Under the pieces are notes generated by a model, which did not search any database, was not told the origin of the DNA, and saw only the letters and a program-made list of their open reading frames with translations. A DNA stretch of 64,000 bases from Adiantum capillus-veneris (Eukaryota; Streptophyta; Polypodiopsida; Polypodiales; Pteridaceae), in NCBI GenBank assembly GCA_014529385.2, contig CM043942.1, positions 5,232,501-5,296,500 of the forward strand, given 5' to 3'. A program made the translations under genes and the position numbers. Below, piece by piece: positions 21,153 to 31,984 of the stretch. Within the stretch, counting starts at the first letter, position 1. Every line of letters begins with the position of its first letter.

Positions 21153-22446
21153 ATGGTCATCACCCGAAGCGGAATGGATACTTTGCGTGAAGGTGATGAG
21201 CATGGAGGTGGTGAAGAAGAATTTTCCCCACCAGGAGGATTTTTTTCCGACCCTCCCCCTTACCCATCTACGCCACGGGTTGCACCAAATCCTATGGAGG
21301 CTTTGGTCAAGTCGATGATGGACATGATGCTACAACAGGAGGCACAACGCGCCACCTTGGATCGCGAGCGTAATCAAGCGCACTTGGCGGCCGAAGAAAG
21401 AAAGGCAATCTTGGATCGCGAGCGCGAAGAAAGAAAGGCAGACTTGGATCGCGAGCGCGAAGAAAGAAGGGTAGCCTTGGAGCATGAGCAAGCGCGCTTG
21501 GGGGCCGAAGAAAGAAGAGTAGCCTTGGAGCGTGAGCGTGAGCAAGCGCGCTTGGGGGCCAAAGAAAGATGAGAGGCCTTGGAATTAGAATGTGAGACGC
21601 AGAGAGACCAACGCATGTAAGAGTTGGTTCTACAAGTACTCACCTCAAAGTCCGAGCCACTCAAGGACGTGGACAAATCCTCAGGTTGAACAAGTCGAGA
21701 AGCGGATTCCAACAACCCCATCACTGAGTAGTTGACGTTCAGTAAGTATGACAGTAAGATGGATGCTAATGTTATTCATTCTTGGTTGCATCAATTTAAT
21801 GCTTATTTTGCGACAACTAAGAAAACAAAAAATAGCAAGGTTTTGACGGCAGCCATGTATCTTGTCGGTGATGCCATTAATTGGTATCACGCATGGCAAG
21901 CACACTTGACTGCGCACCTAGAGAAAGCCGAAGAAGGCGTACACCTTTCTTTCAATTGGGCCGACTTCCAAGACAAGCTCAAGGCGCGGTTTATGCCTCT
22001 CAGTACCTAGCGCGGTTGAAAGACGATTGGCGCAGTCTCAAGCAAAATGGTATGTCAATTATGTCTTTCTCTAATCTGTTTTGCAGCTCGGCACCCAATT
22101 ACGCAAGTCAGATGATGAGCGCAAAGAGACATTCCTTTATGGGTTGGACGAGTATATCAAGTTTGATGTCGAAGTACTCGATCCCCTGGATCTCAACAAG
22201 GTGGTAGCGATTGCTCTCACACAGGAGATGAAGCACAACAAAGGAAAGCCTAAGGAGAATAAGTCTTCTCACAGTACCTCTCAGACTCCTCAGAACGGTA
22301 AGAAAGGTAAGAATGGTAAGAACGATAACTCTTCTAGCCAATCTTCCTCTAATCCTTCAAAAAAGAACTCTCAAAATGAATCCAAGGGTAAAGCTAACAC
22401 ACCTGCTAAACCAGCTCGCCCCCAAAAGTTGCACAAGGAATTTTAG
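21153..22446 (+). pseudogene. Gag of nested LTR element
   Basis: From ATG 21,153 a proline-rich start (PPPYPSTPRV) leads into a highly charged, probably coiled-coil tract of repeated DREREERK and EQARLGAEERR units (about residues 60-139). A TGA near 21,570 and further stops precede the capsid domain, recognisable by YLVGDAINWYHAW and FNWADFQDKLKARFMP (21,860-22,000). A frame change follows, then ETFLYGLDEYIKF and a Lys/Ser/Asn-rich tail. It is broken by several stops and frameshifts. The capsid assignment is good; the charged repeat tract is unusual for gag. Confidence 0.75.
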
Positions 22447-23312
22447 GAGGATACATAATGGCAGAAGAACAAGTCATTTATTCTAAGGAAGGTCGATGAT
22501 ATCAATGTCACGTCAAGGGTCATATAAAGAAAACATGTCCTAAGAATGAATCTAACGAATCTAAAGAACCCACAGAACCCACATCCTCTGTTAATGCCAT
22601 AAATGAGAACACTAGTGTGTCCCAAGTTTCTCGTGATCATCTAGTTGATGAGTCTCTTATGAAGTGTTATGGTCATGTGAATGGTCAACACACGGTGGTC
22701 TTATTTGATTCAGGCAGTATGCATGATGTGATTGGTGCCTCTTGTAGAAAGAGCCCGCTTGGAGGTTCGCAAGACATCTCCTCTTGAGGTGTCGGTTTTC
22801 GCTCCCGGTATGGACTCTCATTACACGAGAGTGCCTTGATATGTTATTCACTGTTCAACAAGCGTCCTTCCCAGAAAATTTGTAGTGTCTCCTCTATCAC
22901 GATGTGATATGATTTTGGGCATTAGATGGTTTCGTGAGCATAACCCTCTCATTGATTGTGCAGACAATACTCTCACTCTAAATGCCAAAAGTGACTCTCC
23001 CATTACCATTCGTGGTGAGAAGTTATTCATTCTTTACCTCTCATTTCTAATGTGCAGGCGAAGCTTGAAAAGAAACAAAAAAATGAGACTCTCTCAGTCC
23101 TTTCTTCTCCAACGCACGACACATATCTTTTGCATGATAAAGATGTGATTGTTCACAAGGATAACGGTTTTGATGCTGATTTTTCTAGTGAAGCTAACCT
23201 CATTGCAGATACGATCAGTTATGCAGAACCGATCTTGGCTCTCGGGTCGAGGTCCAAAGAAATCACTCAGAAAGTATTGTGTGTTCGCATGATTAGTCAA
23301 CACACATTGTAG
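22447..23312 (+). pseudogene. Zinc knuckle and aspartic protease of nested LTR element
   Basis: A knuckle reads YQCHVKGHIKKTC near 22,500, its first Cys replaced by a stop (TGA). The protease follows: VVLFDSGSMHDVIGA near 22,700 has the intact D-S-G catalytic triad, and DMILGIRWFREHNPLIDC near 22,910 is the second conserved segment. Frames change between them. After 23,050 the text decays. Confidence 0.7.
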
Positions 23313-23870
23313 TTTCTCATTCGTGACGGTTTCTTGTATTTTTGTCACCGTCTTTATGCGTTCCCTTTTCATAAGCATGCCGTATTGTACGATACACATG
23401 AATCACTCACGAATGAGCACGGATGTATGCGGATCTCTCTCGAAAAGAAACAAAGTTTGCATTCAAGGAATTCACGTTGTTTCCCGATTGACTATTTTGT
23501 CAATCGCTTTTACATGTCTCTTCCTTGGCATGACAGTCTCAAAAAGAGCACAAGTAAGATTGTCCATCAAGCATCGCCATTTCCGTTGTGATTTGCCACA
23601 GTTGATAGATTTAGGTCGACAAATCAAGATTCAATCTCACTTTTTGCATGTATTTGGTAAACGCTTTGGCACTCCGCCACTTTGTTCATCTGCATTGCAT
23701 GCACAGTCTTTTAGGAAGACTAGTATTTTTCCAATTACTCTACATGGAATGGGTATGATTTTGATTTTGTGTTGGAAGTGATTTCAGGAATTTTCCTCCT
23801 CGGAGATTCTTGAAGAAGGTAGATCGACGACCATAGCCGAAGTTGGAGCATTGAAGCCGCTACAGACTTA
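23313..23870 (+). pseudogene. Decayed 3' coding remnant of nested LTR element
   Basis: A short stretch (FLIRDGFLYFCHRLYAF, then a VLYDTHESLT-like phrase) faintly resembles the start of an integrase zinc domain, and a tail near 23,790 resembles the end of a gypsy polyprotein. No RT or integrase catalytic residue is identifiable. If real, about 2.5 kb of pol has been deleted. Confidence 0.35.
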
Positions 23871-24065
23871 GGTGCATGTGGACAAGCTAATTCAGGTCTA
23901 GGGTTCAAGCCAGCTTAGGAAGTGTTCTAGCACCTTTGTGAGCCTATGCGCAGGTCATGCATGTCCAAGCACTTAGAGTAGTTACATATCCTCTGGTTGC
24001 ACATAGCATGACAGTCAGCACTCATCTTGAGCAAAGTTCAACATTCACTTCCGTTGCACCTTATA
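23871..24065 (+). repeat. 3' LTR of nested element (5'-truncated or diverged)
   Basis: GGTGCATGTGGACAAGC... ending CACCTTATA matches 20,515-20,720. The outer ~23 bp of the 5' LTR are missing, and the first base of the expected TG is changed. Confidence 0.72.
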
Positions 24066-24413
24066 GCTAAGTTTCGGGTGAAACTGTCGCACGTCTGTTC
24101 AATCCAATTGATGCAGGGAATGGGCTCGCTGGATTCTTCTAACCTAGAACTATATGCACGTCATGCCAGATGCCCACCATAGTGTAATAACATCTGTCAA
24201 GACTCAAAACACGTGTACAAACCATTTATGCAAGAGGGTTCCAAATTTGGAAAACCTAATCTAATGGACTCGTCTAGACATGCATGTCCTGGAAACAGGC
24301 TCAGAAAATTGCCCTAGGATTCTAGACACTCCTAGCTAGGAAGAAGGAGAAAACTGGCTCTGGAAGTTCAAGGAGCATGTCCACGTGGCACACGGGGCCA
24401 TGTACAGGTGACA
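24066..24413 (-). repeat. 5' LTR of the minus-strand LARD-like element, proximal part
   Basis: On the minus strand it starts TGTCACCTGTACATGG at 24,413 and matches 18,360-18,010 of the 3' LTR (shared CCAGAGCCAGTTTTCTCC, TTATTACACTATGGTGGGC). Confidence 0.78.
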
Positions 24414-24562
24414 AGGAACCATCAATAACGCAAAGTTGCATTCATATTATCGCAAGAAAAGAACAAAGAATTGTGGAAGTTTGAAAGCTCGAACCTAACT
24501 ATTCTCTCAATTCCGCAATGTTTGATATCAACAAAACTACGTGTAGGCTCCCAAGGAGCACA

Positions 24563-24800
24563 TTAAAGGGGTAATAGATGCTCTTTCAGCTCTAGGTCAG
24601 AGTCAGGGATAACAAAGCCACGGCAAGAAGCAGAGCAGGTCTTGTAGTAATGCACAGTGAAAAAGGCCCGGAGCATTGTCCCAGCTAAAATGGAGAGCTC
24701 ATCTCCTTGCATCACTGTCCAATCACCAAAATAGAATCGGTCCAATCCCTCCAAAAGACGTCCACCCTAGTGTCTAAAATCTCAAGAGAAATGCATAGAA
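24563..24800 (-). pseudogene. LINE endonuclease C-terminal fragment
   Basis: The minus strand encodes DRFYFGDWTVMQGDELSILA, which parallels DRFYTSDHF...CILAGT in the LINE at 14.9 kb. The catalytic SDH-type triad is no longer recognisable. About 80 residues remain, and possible upstream pieces (to 24,933) are too decayed to be sure. Confidence 0.55.
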
Positions 24801-24933
24801 TCATAGTGGCATGTAATCTCTCCAAACCTACATAATATATATGATGGCTAGTTGTATTCTCTCTCTTTGATGTTAATCTGCCTGTATCTTCATTGAGACT
24901 TTTGGTGAATACATAGTCATGAATGGGATCCAT

Positions 24934-26002
24934 TTACAGCCACCATGACCTATCCTGACATGAGAAGCGATAAGAAATAAAGCGAGAGGGCTCAGCACCA
25001 AAGATGATGTTCCCAAAGGAGTATAGTTTAGCAAATTGAAGAAGTCCAATCGTAAGTCATACTGTAGAAAAAATAGGCATGCAACCCAAATGCTAACCTG
25101 ATGGAGAGAAGACTGTTGATGAGCGAGGAAGCTGCAGAGAATCCATGTGACGAGGCAGCAGACCAAGCAGAAAGGTGCAGGGAGATGGAAGACCACGAGT
25201 TTCGCAAGCTACGTTGTGCTGCAGGTCGCCATAGCCGGGGCCCTGCAGGTGAGGATGGGCTACATCCTTGCATTTTTGTTTGAAAGCTTCAAAGTTAAAA
25301 CGGCTGCCATAACATACGAGTACGAGTGCGAGAGCTCACTGCCTGCATTTGTCAGATATACGGCGTAGAGATAGGTCGTGAGCTGAGTTCTGTCCTCTCT
25401 GTCAAAAGGCACAGCCACCCCAAGGAGAGCCGCGACCTGCAGTACCTACACACAGGCTGTATACAGTATCGGCCAGCCGTCAGCGCTGCTTGTGACCGTT
25501 AAGCGTGGCAGCAGAATTCACGAAAAATGCCACACGGATTCAGCCGCCTTCAGTGGATTGACCTTTTGGCTGAGCACTCAGGAATCATCGCTCACTCCAA
25601 TACTTAATGAGTCTGCACTTGCGACTGAATTGACATGGATGTGACAATGTGTCACACAGCCGGTTCAAGCCTCGTGCCTAAGTAAGACCTGCAGCTACGA
25701 AGCAGCACTGCTGCCCCGTTTCCCGTGGCCAATATGGTCCATTACGAACCATCATTACAATCCGGAAGGGGCTCGGTGAGAGGGCCGTGAAAAGGGCTCG
25801 CTACTAAGGCAAGGTTGTTGTTCCACGGCTACATCCCATTGAAGCCTCAAGCGGGCCTTAAATTTGGAGGCCATTTCGGGCGTCATTGGCATATTGGGCA
25901 TCAAATGAAGCTTAAAATAGTTGAAATAGACGTCAACATGAAGCTTTTGTGCTAGGGACAAGGTGCCATTAGACACCCAAGTATATGGAGTAAGGTGTCA
26001 TA
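24934..26002. other. Unassigned sequence
   Basis: Open frames of 60-107 codons around 25,030-25,370 overlap on both strands and use non-ATG starts; none resembles a known family to me. CTGCAG|GTGAGG near 25,250 would serve as a splice donor, so an unrecognised host exon is possible but unproven. Confidence 0.25.
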
Positions 26003-26083
26003 CATATACATACATACATACATATATATATATATGTGTGTGTGTGTGAGTGAGTGAGAGAGAGAGAGAGAGAGAGAGATTGA
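26003..26083. repeat. Compound (TACA)n(TA)n(TG)n(GA)n microsatellite
   Basis: Adjacent runs of TACA, TA, TG, GAGT and GA in one 80-bp tract. Confidence 0.95.
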
Positions 26084-26192
26084 TTAGTTATATGTATGTA
26101 TGCATATGTATAACGAGTGAGACTAACTCCACCTCCGGTGGAGTGGGCAACAAAAAGAAATCATTGATAGGATATGGAGCTAGCGGTGGGCT

Positions 26193-28109
26193 TTGGGGGC
26201 ACAACCGAGCCAAACTCGAGGCTGCATAATGGAATGCCTAGCGATGTGCACATCGTTGGTGACATCAGTGGACACATCATTCACACCCCTTCGACTATTA
26301 TCTCCTCCAAAGTTCCAACTTGAAGCGATCAAGTTCCTCCTTCCATCGGCCAGGGCTTACATGTTAGAGCTGCCATGGCTCGCAACTGTCAGCATGAATC
26401 TTTTTAGTCCATGCAAGACATATGAGGAAAAGAATAATAAAAACAAGGAGATCTCTCATGAAGAAAATGTGCCCAAGGAGGAGGAAAGTCTCTCAAGCAA
26501 ATAAGGATGCGTGACCTATGAGACCGAGTTACAATTGAAAATATGCTTTTGGAATTGTAATGGATACCCATGGAATGCGGGGGTTGGCATTGATGAACTA
26601 ACAAGCAAAGCCGATGTTGTACTTCTTGTTGAAACTTTGGAGCATGATACACAAAGGATTAATGGCTTGGAGGATTACAATGTACATTCATTGATGTGGT
26701 CAAAGAATCTCAAGCAACGAAGAGGACAAGGAGGGTTAGCATGTATGGTTAAGAAAGGATTGGAAGATTTTGTATCAATTGTGAAAGATGACAAGTACAA
26801 ACGTTATGTATGGCTGAAAATTATGACACCAAAAAGAGCACCCATTTTTGTAGCCGGTTGCTACATTCCTCATCATGATTCTCCCTTTTATGCTTGCATG
26901 GATAGAGATCAACCATTTTCTGATTTGGAAGAGGACATTGCTTATTTCAAAGGTGAAGGTGATGTTATTGTATTTGGGGATATGAATGCTCGCACAAAAA
27001 CATTGCAACATGATACTCAACAATTTGATATTCCATACATTTCAAGGGAGTTGGAGGAAGTTCACTTGTATGATCGTACTTCAATGGATGAGAAAGAGCC
27101 GGATCACTATGGAAAGTTACTTTTACACATGTGTAATAGCACGGGTATGCTCATTGCCAATGGTGTATCTTTGTGGAGTGGAACCAATGGATTTACATGT
27201 AGGAGACATAATGGGGATAGTGTGATTGACTATATGCTACTCTCTGAAGCCATCATGTATCGCATAAAGAGTTTTATGTTTGGTCAATGGACCCCGGAAT
27301 CCGACCATCGCACCTTATGTATTGACCTTTCATGTGGAGAAGCAACTAAACATGATAATCTCAGCCAAAGGAAAGAGAAGTTATCACTATGTATGGATTT
27401 CAAACGGGTACCAATGTACATTGAAATGGTTGAGCAAAAATTATGGATGACAAAGCTTCAATGTGATGCACCATTGGAAACTAAATGGGAAGCTTTCAAG
27501 AAAGCTATTTGTTCTTGTGCGGAAGAATGCTTTGCCATAAAGCATCTCCATTGTATTAACAAAGATAGATCACGCAAAAGGTGGTTTGATAAAGAATGTC
27601 AAGATACTCGAAAGTCCTTGATAAAGCTTGATGCAACTATGGACAAAGACAACTATCAAAGTCATTTGCATACATACAAGGCATTGATTCAAAAGAAGAG
27701 AAGAAGATGGGAAGTAAAGCAACAAGAATTTCAAGTCCAAGAAAAGGCACATGCATGTGAAAGATTTTGGAGAAACTTGAGAGGCAAGCGGGTTGAGAAT
27801 TTTGGTAACTTGAGTCTAGTGGATATGTACACACATTGTAGGCAATTATATGAGCAAGCAAATACTGAAAAAATGCCATTTTATGGTTCACTCCCATGTA
27901 TGCCGTCTTTTTTTACTATTGAGGATGTATGCGGTGGGCTTGAAAAGTTGGCCACTCGCAAAGCGGGAGATCTTCAAGGTATCAAGCCGGAGATGATCAA
28001 ATGGACGGGAGATTTTACCCATGAGTGGATGTGTGATATGTTCAACCTTGCACTTCAACATGGTATGCCTTATGATTGGAGTACTAATTGGGTTAAAGCC
28101 TTTGCATAA
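26193..28109 (+). pseudogene. LINE ORF2: APE endonuclease, linker and RT start
   Basis: A TAA at 26,502 interrupts the frame about 20 residues before the endonuclease, but the reading frame is the same on both sides. Catalytic motifs are all present: Asn in CFWNCNGYPW near 26,550, Glu in VLLVETL near 26,620, Asp/Asn in IVFGDMNART near 26,970, Asp in DSVIDYMLLSEA near 27,220 and His in PESDHRTL near 27,300. The linker has RKRWFDKECQDTRKSL near 27,580. RT begins with RKAGDLQGIKPEMIKW and breaks at TAA 28,107, caused by a single-base frameshift a few codons earlier. Confidence 0.88.
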
Positions 28110-29045
28110 AGGAGGGGATGTAAAGAATGTAAGCAACTACCGGACTATAATGATTGGGTCTCTTATGGCAAAGTTGTTTGGGTGAATAATGGAGATGAAA
28201 TTGAGTGATTGGGCTGAAGAGAATGACAAGAGTACAAAGGGACAAGCGGGTTTTCGTCGATGCCATAGCACCATTGATCATCTTGTCACTCTTCGTGTTC
28301 TCATGGAGGAAAGTCGGTTGAAAGGAAAGCGATTGTATTGTTGTTTTGTGGACTTTAAGAAAGCCTTTGATATGATTCCACGTAACAATTTGTGGAGAAG
28401 GATGGAAGAACTCCAAGTGCCAAGTGAGTTTATGCTTGCGGTTTCTCGAATCTATGAGAAGGTGATTTGTCAATTGCGCATGGGAAGAGAAATTCCAGAA
28501 ATTTTTGTAAGCACTATTGGGGTTAAACAAGGATGTCCATTGTCACCAACTCTCTTTGGTCTATGCATCGATCAATTGGAACAAATGGTACTTGACTTTA
28601 TGCAAGAAGAAGGCATTGAAGAGGTCACTATTTGCAATGCGGTAATCATGCTTTTGTTGTATGCGGATGATGTAGTGCTTCTAGCACACACTTTAGAAGA
28701 TGCACAAAAGCTTATGGTTGTCCTTGAGAACTTTTGCTTGCATAGTTGGCTGATTGTAAATGAATCCAAAACAAAGGTTATGCTTGTGAAAACCAACCAT
28801 AAGGAGAAGCCATGCATTGTGCACAACAACGAGACACTTGAAGTTGTTGAGAGCTTTAAGTACCTTGGCCTTGAGGTTCCATCCAATCACAAGTGGCATG
28901 AATGTGCTATGCGTCGTTTGGAAGCGGGAAAGAGAGCATATTATGCATTTGAGAACATGTGTAATGCGGGAAACATCAAGTGTTGGGTTCTCAAGAAGTA
29001 TCTTTTTGATGCATTGGTGACACGGTTCTTCTTTATGGAGTTGAA
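28110..29045 (+). pseudogene. LINE ORF2: reverse transcriptase core
   Basis: In the second frame, NYRTIMIGSLMAKLFG (about 28,134-28,182) is followed by TGA 28,183. RT then continues: GQAGFRRCHSTIDHLVTLR, VDFKKAFDMIPRNNLW, STIGVKQGCPLSPTLFGLCI and the catalytic LLLYADDVVLL near 28,650-28,680, then ESFKYLGLEV in the thumb. One base is missing near 29,030, so the C-terminal part lies in another frame. The RT active site is intact. Confidence 0.9.
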
Positions 29046-29903
29046 GTGTGGGGCGGGAGCATCTCAAAGTCTACTTGGAAAGAGTTTGAGAATGTCCAAA
29101 AGCGTTTTCTTACAAACTTTCTCCAAGTTAAGACACAAACACCATATATGCTCCTACTTCTTGAGTCGGGATCTCTTCCAATTGAGGTTATGGGCATGGA
29201 AAGGGTTGTGGAGTACATGATAAAGATGCGTCAAAACCCCTCACATCGACTTCCTACAATTGCATGGGAAGCAAGCAAAAAAGTTCAAAAGACGCATAAA
29301 AGCAAGATCTTGAGCACGGGATGGATGCAAGACATAAAGAAGTGGTTTGGGAGATGGGATGCATTACACTTGCTACATGATGCTTCAATTGACTCTCAAG
29401 TGAATGAAGCTTTTCTACAATGCCAATGTATTACAGCTTGGGAGAAATCCGGTGGGTCACGCTTCATACATTACACCACCTATATTGCCCCCAACTACAA
29501 AACCATGTTCTTCGCTGAGAGAGGAAACCGTACTCACACTTACATGCTTGAGCCTATTCCCTTGTCCGCGATACGCACTATCGCAACAATTCGGCTTAGC
29601 TCCCATTTCCTTCGATGCGAGATAGGGCATTGGGGCAATGGAGAAGAGTCAAATCGATTGTGCACATTATGCTCACTGCAAGTTCGAGAGTCTGAGTACC
29701 ACACACTACTAGAGTGCTCAGCTTTTGATCACATCCGAACTTGCTTCTCTCACATTTTCAGCCATAACTTAGACCTACACACTTTCCTCTCCCAGCCAAA
29801 GTGTGGGCTCTCCATTGCGACTCTCATCACTACAATTTTGGAGCATCGAGAGTCACTCATCAGCCATACACATACTACATCACATGTAACTTTGGTCCCA
29901 TAG
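29046..29903 (+). pseudogene. LINE ORF2: C-terminal domain with Cys/His cluster
   Basis: After the frameshift the frame gives WKEFENVQKRFLTNFLQVK, typical of the post-RT region, and ends with a zinc-ribbon-like cluster CTLCSLQVRESEYHTLLEC near 29,660-29,720, as in the zf-RVT tails of plant LINEs. The stop at 29,901 is about 25 bp before AATAAA (29,929). Confidence 0.82.
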
Positions 29904-29928
29904 GTCATATTTGACCTCCGAGGACGAT

Positions 29929-29947
29929 AATAAAATCTATCTATCTA

Positions 29948-30038
<91 letters not shown>
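29929..30038 (+). repeat. LINE 3' tail: AATAAA then (TCTA)n(CT)n
   Basis: AATAAA at 29,929 is followed by four TCTA units and about 85 bp of CT. There is no poly(A). Confidence 0.9.
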
Positions 30039-30041
<3 letters not shown>

Positions 30042-30589
30042 AAGCAAATTTTGTTTCTTTATTACCCTTTGGATAAAAGTACATGTAACTACTAAGCTCG
30101 TCTCATCAGCCAAGACATCAAACATGCTTGAATGCTAGCACCTATTGTCAAACAAAGTCATTGAATGCATGTTAGAAAACTCGTACCAAGGAATCGGAAT
30201 CCAAAGGTAAGGAAAATAATCGATCAACAGACACATCCAGACTCCAGTAATGCATTTGTGTCGCTCTTGGTTAGGGCAGCCCATAACTACCATATGTGCT
30301 TCTCATGCATTCTGCTTTGAACTCCCTTGTGTTTAAACTTACCGGCACTTTTATAGGACATTCAACACTTTGATTGAATATATGCTTCAGTCGTGGTCCT
30401 TTTTGGAAATAATATCACAGGAGCGAGGCGTGTGGCAACCATGCAGGTATGCAACCAACCTGTGCTACCGTAGAGTACTCCTCTCTGTCAACTTAGCAGC
30501 TTGGCTATAGATGCCAGGCATCTCGAACAATTGGGCATCTTGTGTATTGCAGGGAGAAAGAGGGAGGGAATGGGGGCTACGTTATGTGC

Positions 30590-30591
<2 letters not shown>
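30039..30591. other. Unassigned sequence
   Basis: No similarity was recognised. It may be intron or intergenic sequence downstream of the possible minus-strand exons at 30.8-31.1 kb. Confidence 0.3.

Positions 30592-30681
<90 letters not shown>
30592..30681. repeat. (GA)n microsatellite
   Basis: About 90 bp of uninterrupted GA. Confidence 0.98.
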
Positions 30682-30683
<2 letters not shown>

Positions 30684-30772
30684 TACGCAAACACTAACAC
30701 ATAACTCAAAGAAGACAGTAAATAAATGAACTTCCCATATAGACAATGTGAATGAAGGGCAAGGCACACCAC

Positions 30773-31087
30773 CTTCAATTAATATCATCCACAACCTTGC
30801 TGGATAAATTGAACGATTGGAAAGAGCAGCACTGATCGCAACTTTATAAACTACATATCCTAGCCCTGCAACATTTAATCTAATTGCAAGACCATTAAAG
30901 CCTTAACATTTCTTTCATGTCTTCATCTCAAGACAGGAAAAGCAGACATACCTACCTTTGCCAATGCAGCTCCAAATTCCACTTTACATGACTGTACAGC
31001 CAGGGATATGCAAAGCAATGGTTCAGATAAAGCCGTATTACCACATATAAAGGTATGCAAGGTCAAGTGACCAGAGAGAGAAAACTA
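30773..31087 (-). CDS. Possible host-gene exons with an 86-bp intron, product unknown
   Basis: Read on the minus strand. Exon A (about 31,087-30,952) encodes CGNTALSEPLLCISLAVQSC and ends AALAKV plus one base at G|GTATGT. The intron is 30,951-30,866, T-rich, ending TTGCAG. Exon B (30,865-30,773) resumes in the matching phase (LGYVVYKVAISAALSN, then YPARLWMILIE) and ends GAAG|GTGGTG. Reading phase is kept across the junction and there are no stops, which is unlike the TE debris around it. No family was recognised, and upstream and downstream exons are not identified; the chromosomal interval continues across the 12-kb gypsy insertion at 31,332. Confidence 0.35.
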
Positions 31088-31326
31088 CATGACAGATCTA
31101 CGGAAGAGGAGGGAGGGATTAGGGGTTGCAATATGAGCCCGTGAAAGATTAACACGCAGCTTGCTTTACCTTTAGTTTTTGGAGCTGAGATTGGAGCCGA
31201 GCCACTTCTTTGGGGATGTGAATGTGCACGACGAAGCAAGCTGCTTCTTCGTAGTTGGAGGAGAGAGACGGGATACAGTAGTGAAATTACGAAGTAGTCA
31301 AACAAAGGAGAGCTGGAAGAGCTCAA

Positions 31327-31331
31327 TCGTC
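31327..31331. repeat. Target-site duplication TCGTC (left)
   Basis: TCGTC precedes the 5' LTR and recurs exactly at 43,575-43,579 after the 3' LTR. Confidence 0.95.
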
Positions 31332-31530
31332 TGTTAACCCTCACGGCTCACGGACACCCCATCACCTACGACGGACGTGCATTATGTATTTGGTAGAGTC
31401 AGGTACCGGGCTTGTCGGACCAATAGGAAAAGGGTAAGAGTGATCGCCGATGAGAGGCGCACTCTAACTGGGACATTCAAGGGATTAGTTGGCTAAGCAT
31501 GGGTGCCCAAGTGTGAATGGGGTGAGCTCA

Positions 31531-31538
31531 TATAAAAG
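31531..31538 (+). promoter_or_regulatory. LTR TATA box
   Basis: TATAAAAG within CTCATATAAAAGCC is conserved in all three LTRs (also 43,181 and 53,069), and the surrounding sequence is better conserved than the microsatellites downstream. Confidence 0.7.
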
Positions 31539-31634
31539 CCAACTAAACCTAAAATTCACTCATTCTCTCATTTGTGCAATAGAAGAGTGCTCTTGCTCCA
31601 TCTCCATCTCCATCTTCTTCTTCTTCACCTCCTC

Positions 31635-31644
31635 GTGTGTGTGT

Positions 31645-31727
<83 letters not shown>

Positions 31728-31728
31728 T
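31635..31728. repeat. (GT)n(GA)n microsatellite inside the LTR
   Basis: About 65 bp of GT and 25 bp of GA. The 3' LTR has about 35 and 18 bp at the equivalent place (43,285-43,339), and copy 2 has almost only GA (53,173-53,246). Confidence 0.93.
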
Positions 31729-31967
31729 GATCGAGCATTGCGGCGGCACGACGGCGGTGAAGCGGTTGAGCGCGAGGTAGCGGCGTCTCCTTCTTCTTCG
31801 CGGCGAGAAATCCTCCACGGCAGGAGCATAGAGCGGTGAGTGACACACCATTGCCCTCTTTTGAGCTTACTAGTTAAGCTAGTTGTGTGCTTGGAGCCGT
31901 CTATGGCTTGCACACGGTGTAACAGCAAGTCCCTTGCTTCGACAGTGCGGCAAGGAGCGCACATTTT

Positions 31968-31984
31968 TGACCCCGCTGCCGGGG
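31968..31984 (+). other. Primer-binding site, tRNA-Asp type (degenerate)
   Basis: TGACCCCGCTGCCGGGG starts four T's after the LTR. The complement of the plant tRNA-Asp 3' end is TGGCGCCGTTGCCGGGG, giving three mismatches; copy 2 has one (53,489). Confidence 0.7.

Larger units (their letters stand above)
20492..24065 (+). mobile_element. Nested LTR element with gag and protease only, ~3.6 kb
   Basis: It interrupts the older LTR cleanly: the flanks join as ...GGGCTA|...|GCTAAG with GCTA on both sides, and the joined flanks match the uninterrupted copy near 18,000. A 0.2-kb repeat at each end, a primer site after the left one, and gag plus a DSGS protease inside define an LTR retrotransposon. 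No RT, RNase H or catalytic integrase motif was seen, so it is either a gag-only non-autonomous element or a deletion derivative. Confidence 0.75.
26193..29940 (+). mobile_element. Nearly full-length LINE with microsatellite tail
   Basis: It encodes, in order, a short N-terminal stretch, a complete APE endonuclease, a basic linker, RT and a C-terminal Cys/His region, then AATAAA and a simple-repeat tail. Four lesions break the frame: TAA 26,502, a frameshift near 28,095, TGA 28,183 and a frameshift near 29,030. No separate ORF1 was recognised upstream. It belongs to a different family from the palindromic LINE; clade not assigned. Confidence 0.88.
31332..31963 (+). repeat. 5' LTR of OTA-type copy 1
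   Basis: Starts TGTTAACCCTCACGG, ends GAGCGCACA. It contains TATAAAAG at 31,531, a probable transcribed leader, then (GT)n (about 31,635-31,700) and (GA)n. It matches 42,983-43,574 and 52,869-53,484. Confidence 0.95.

Noticed and set aside
25030-25370. Overlapping ORFs with a hydrophobic frame
   Set aside because: Both strands open, non-ATG starts, no recognised motif; kept only as unassigned.
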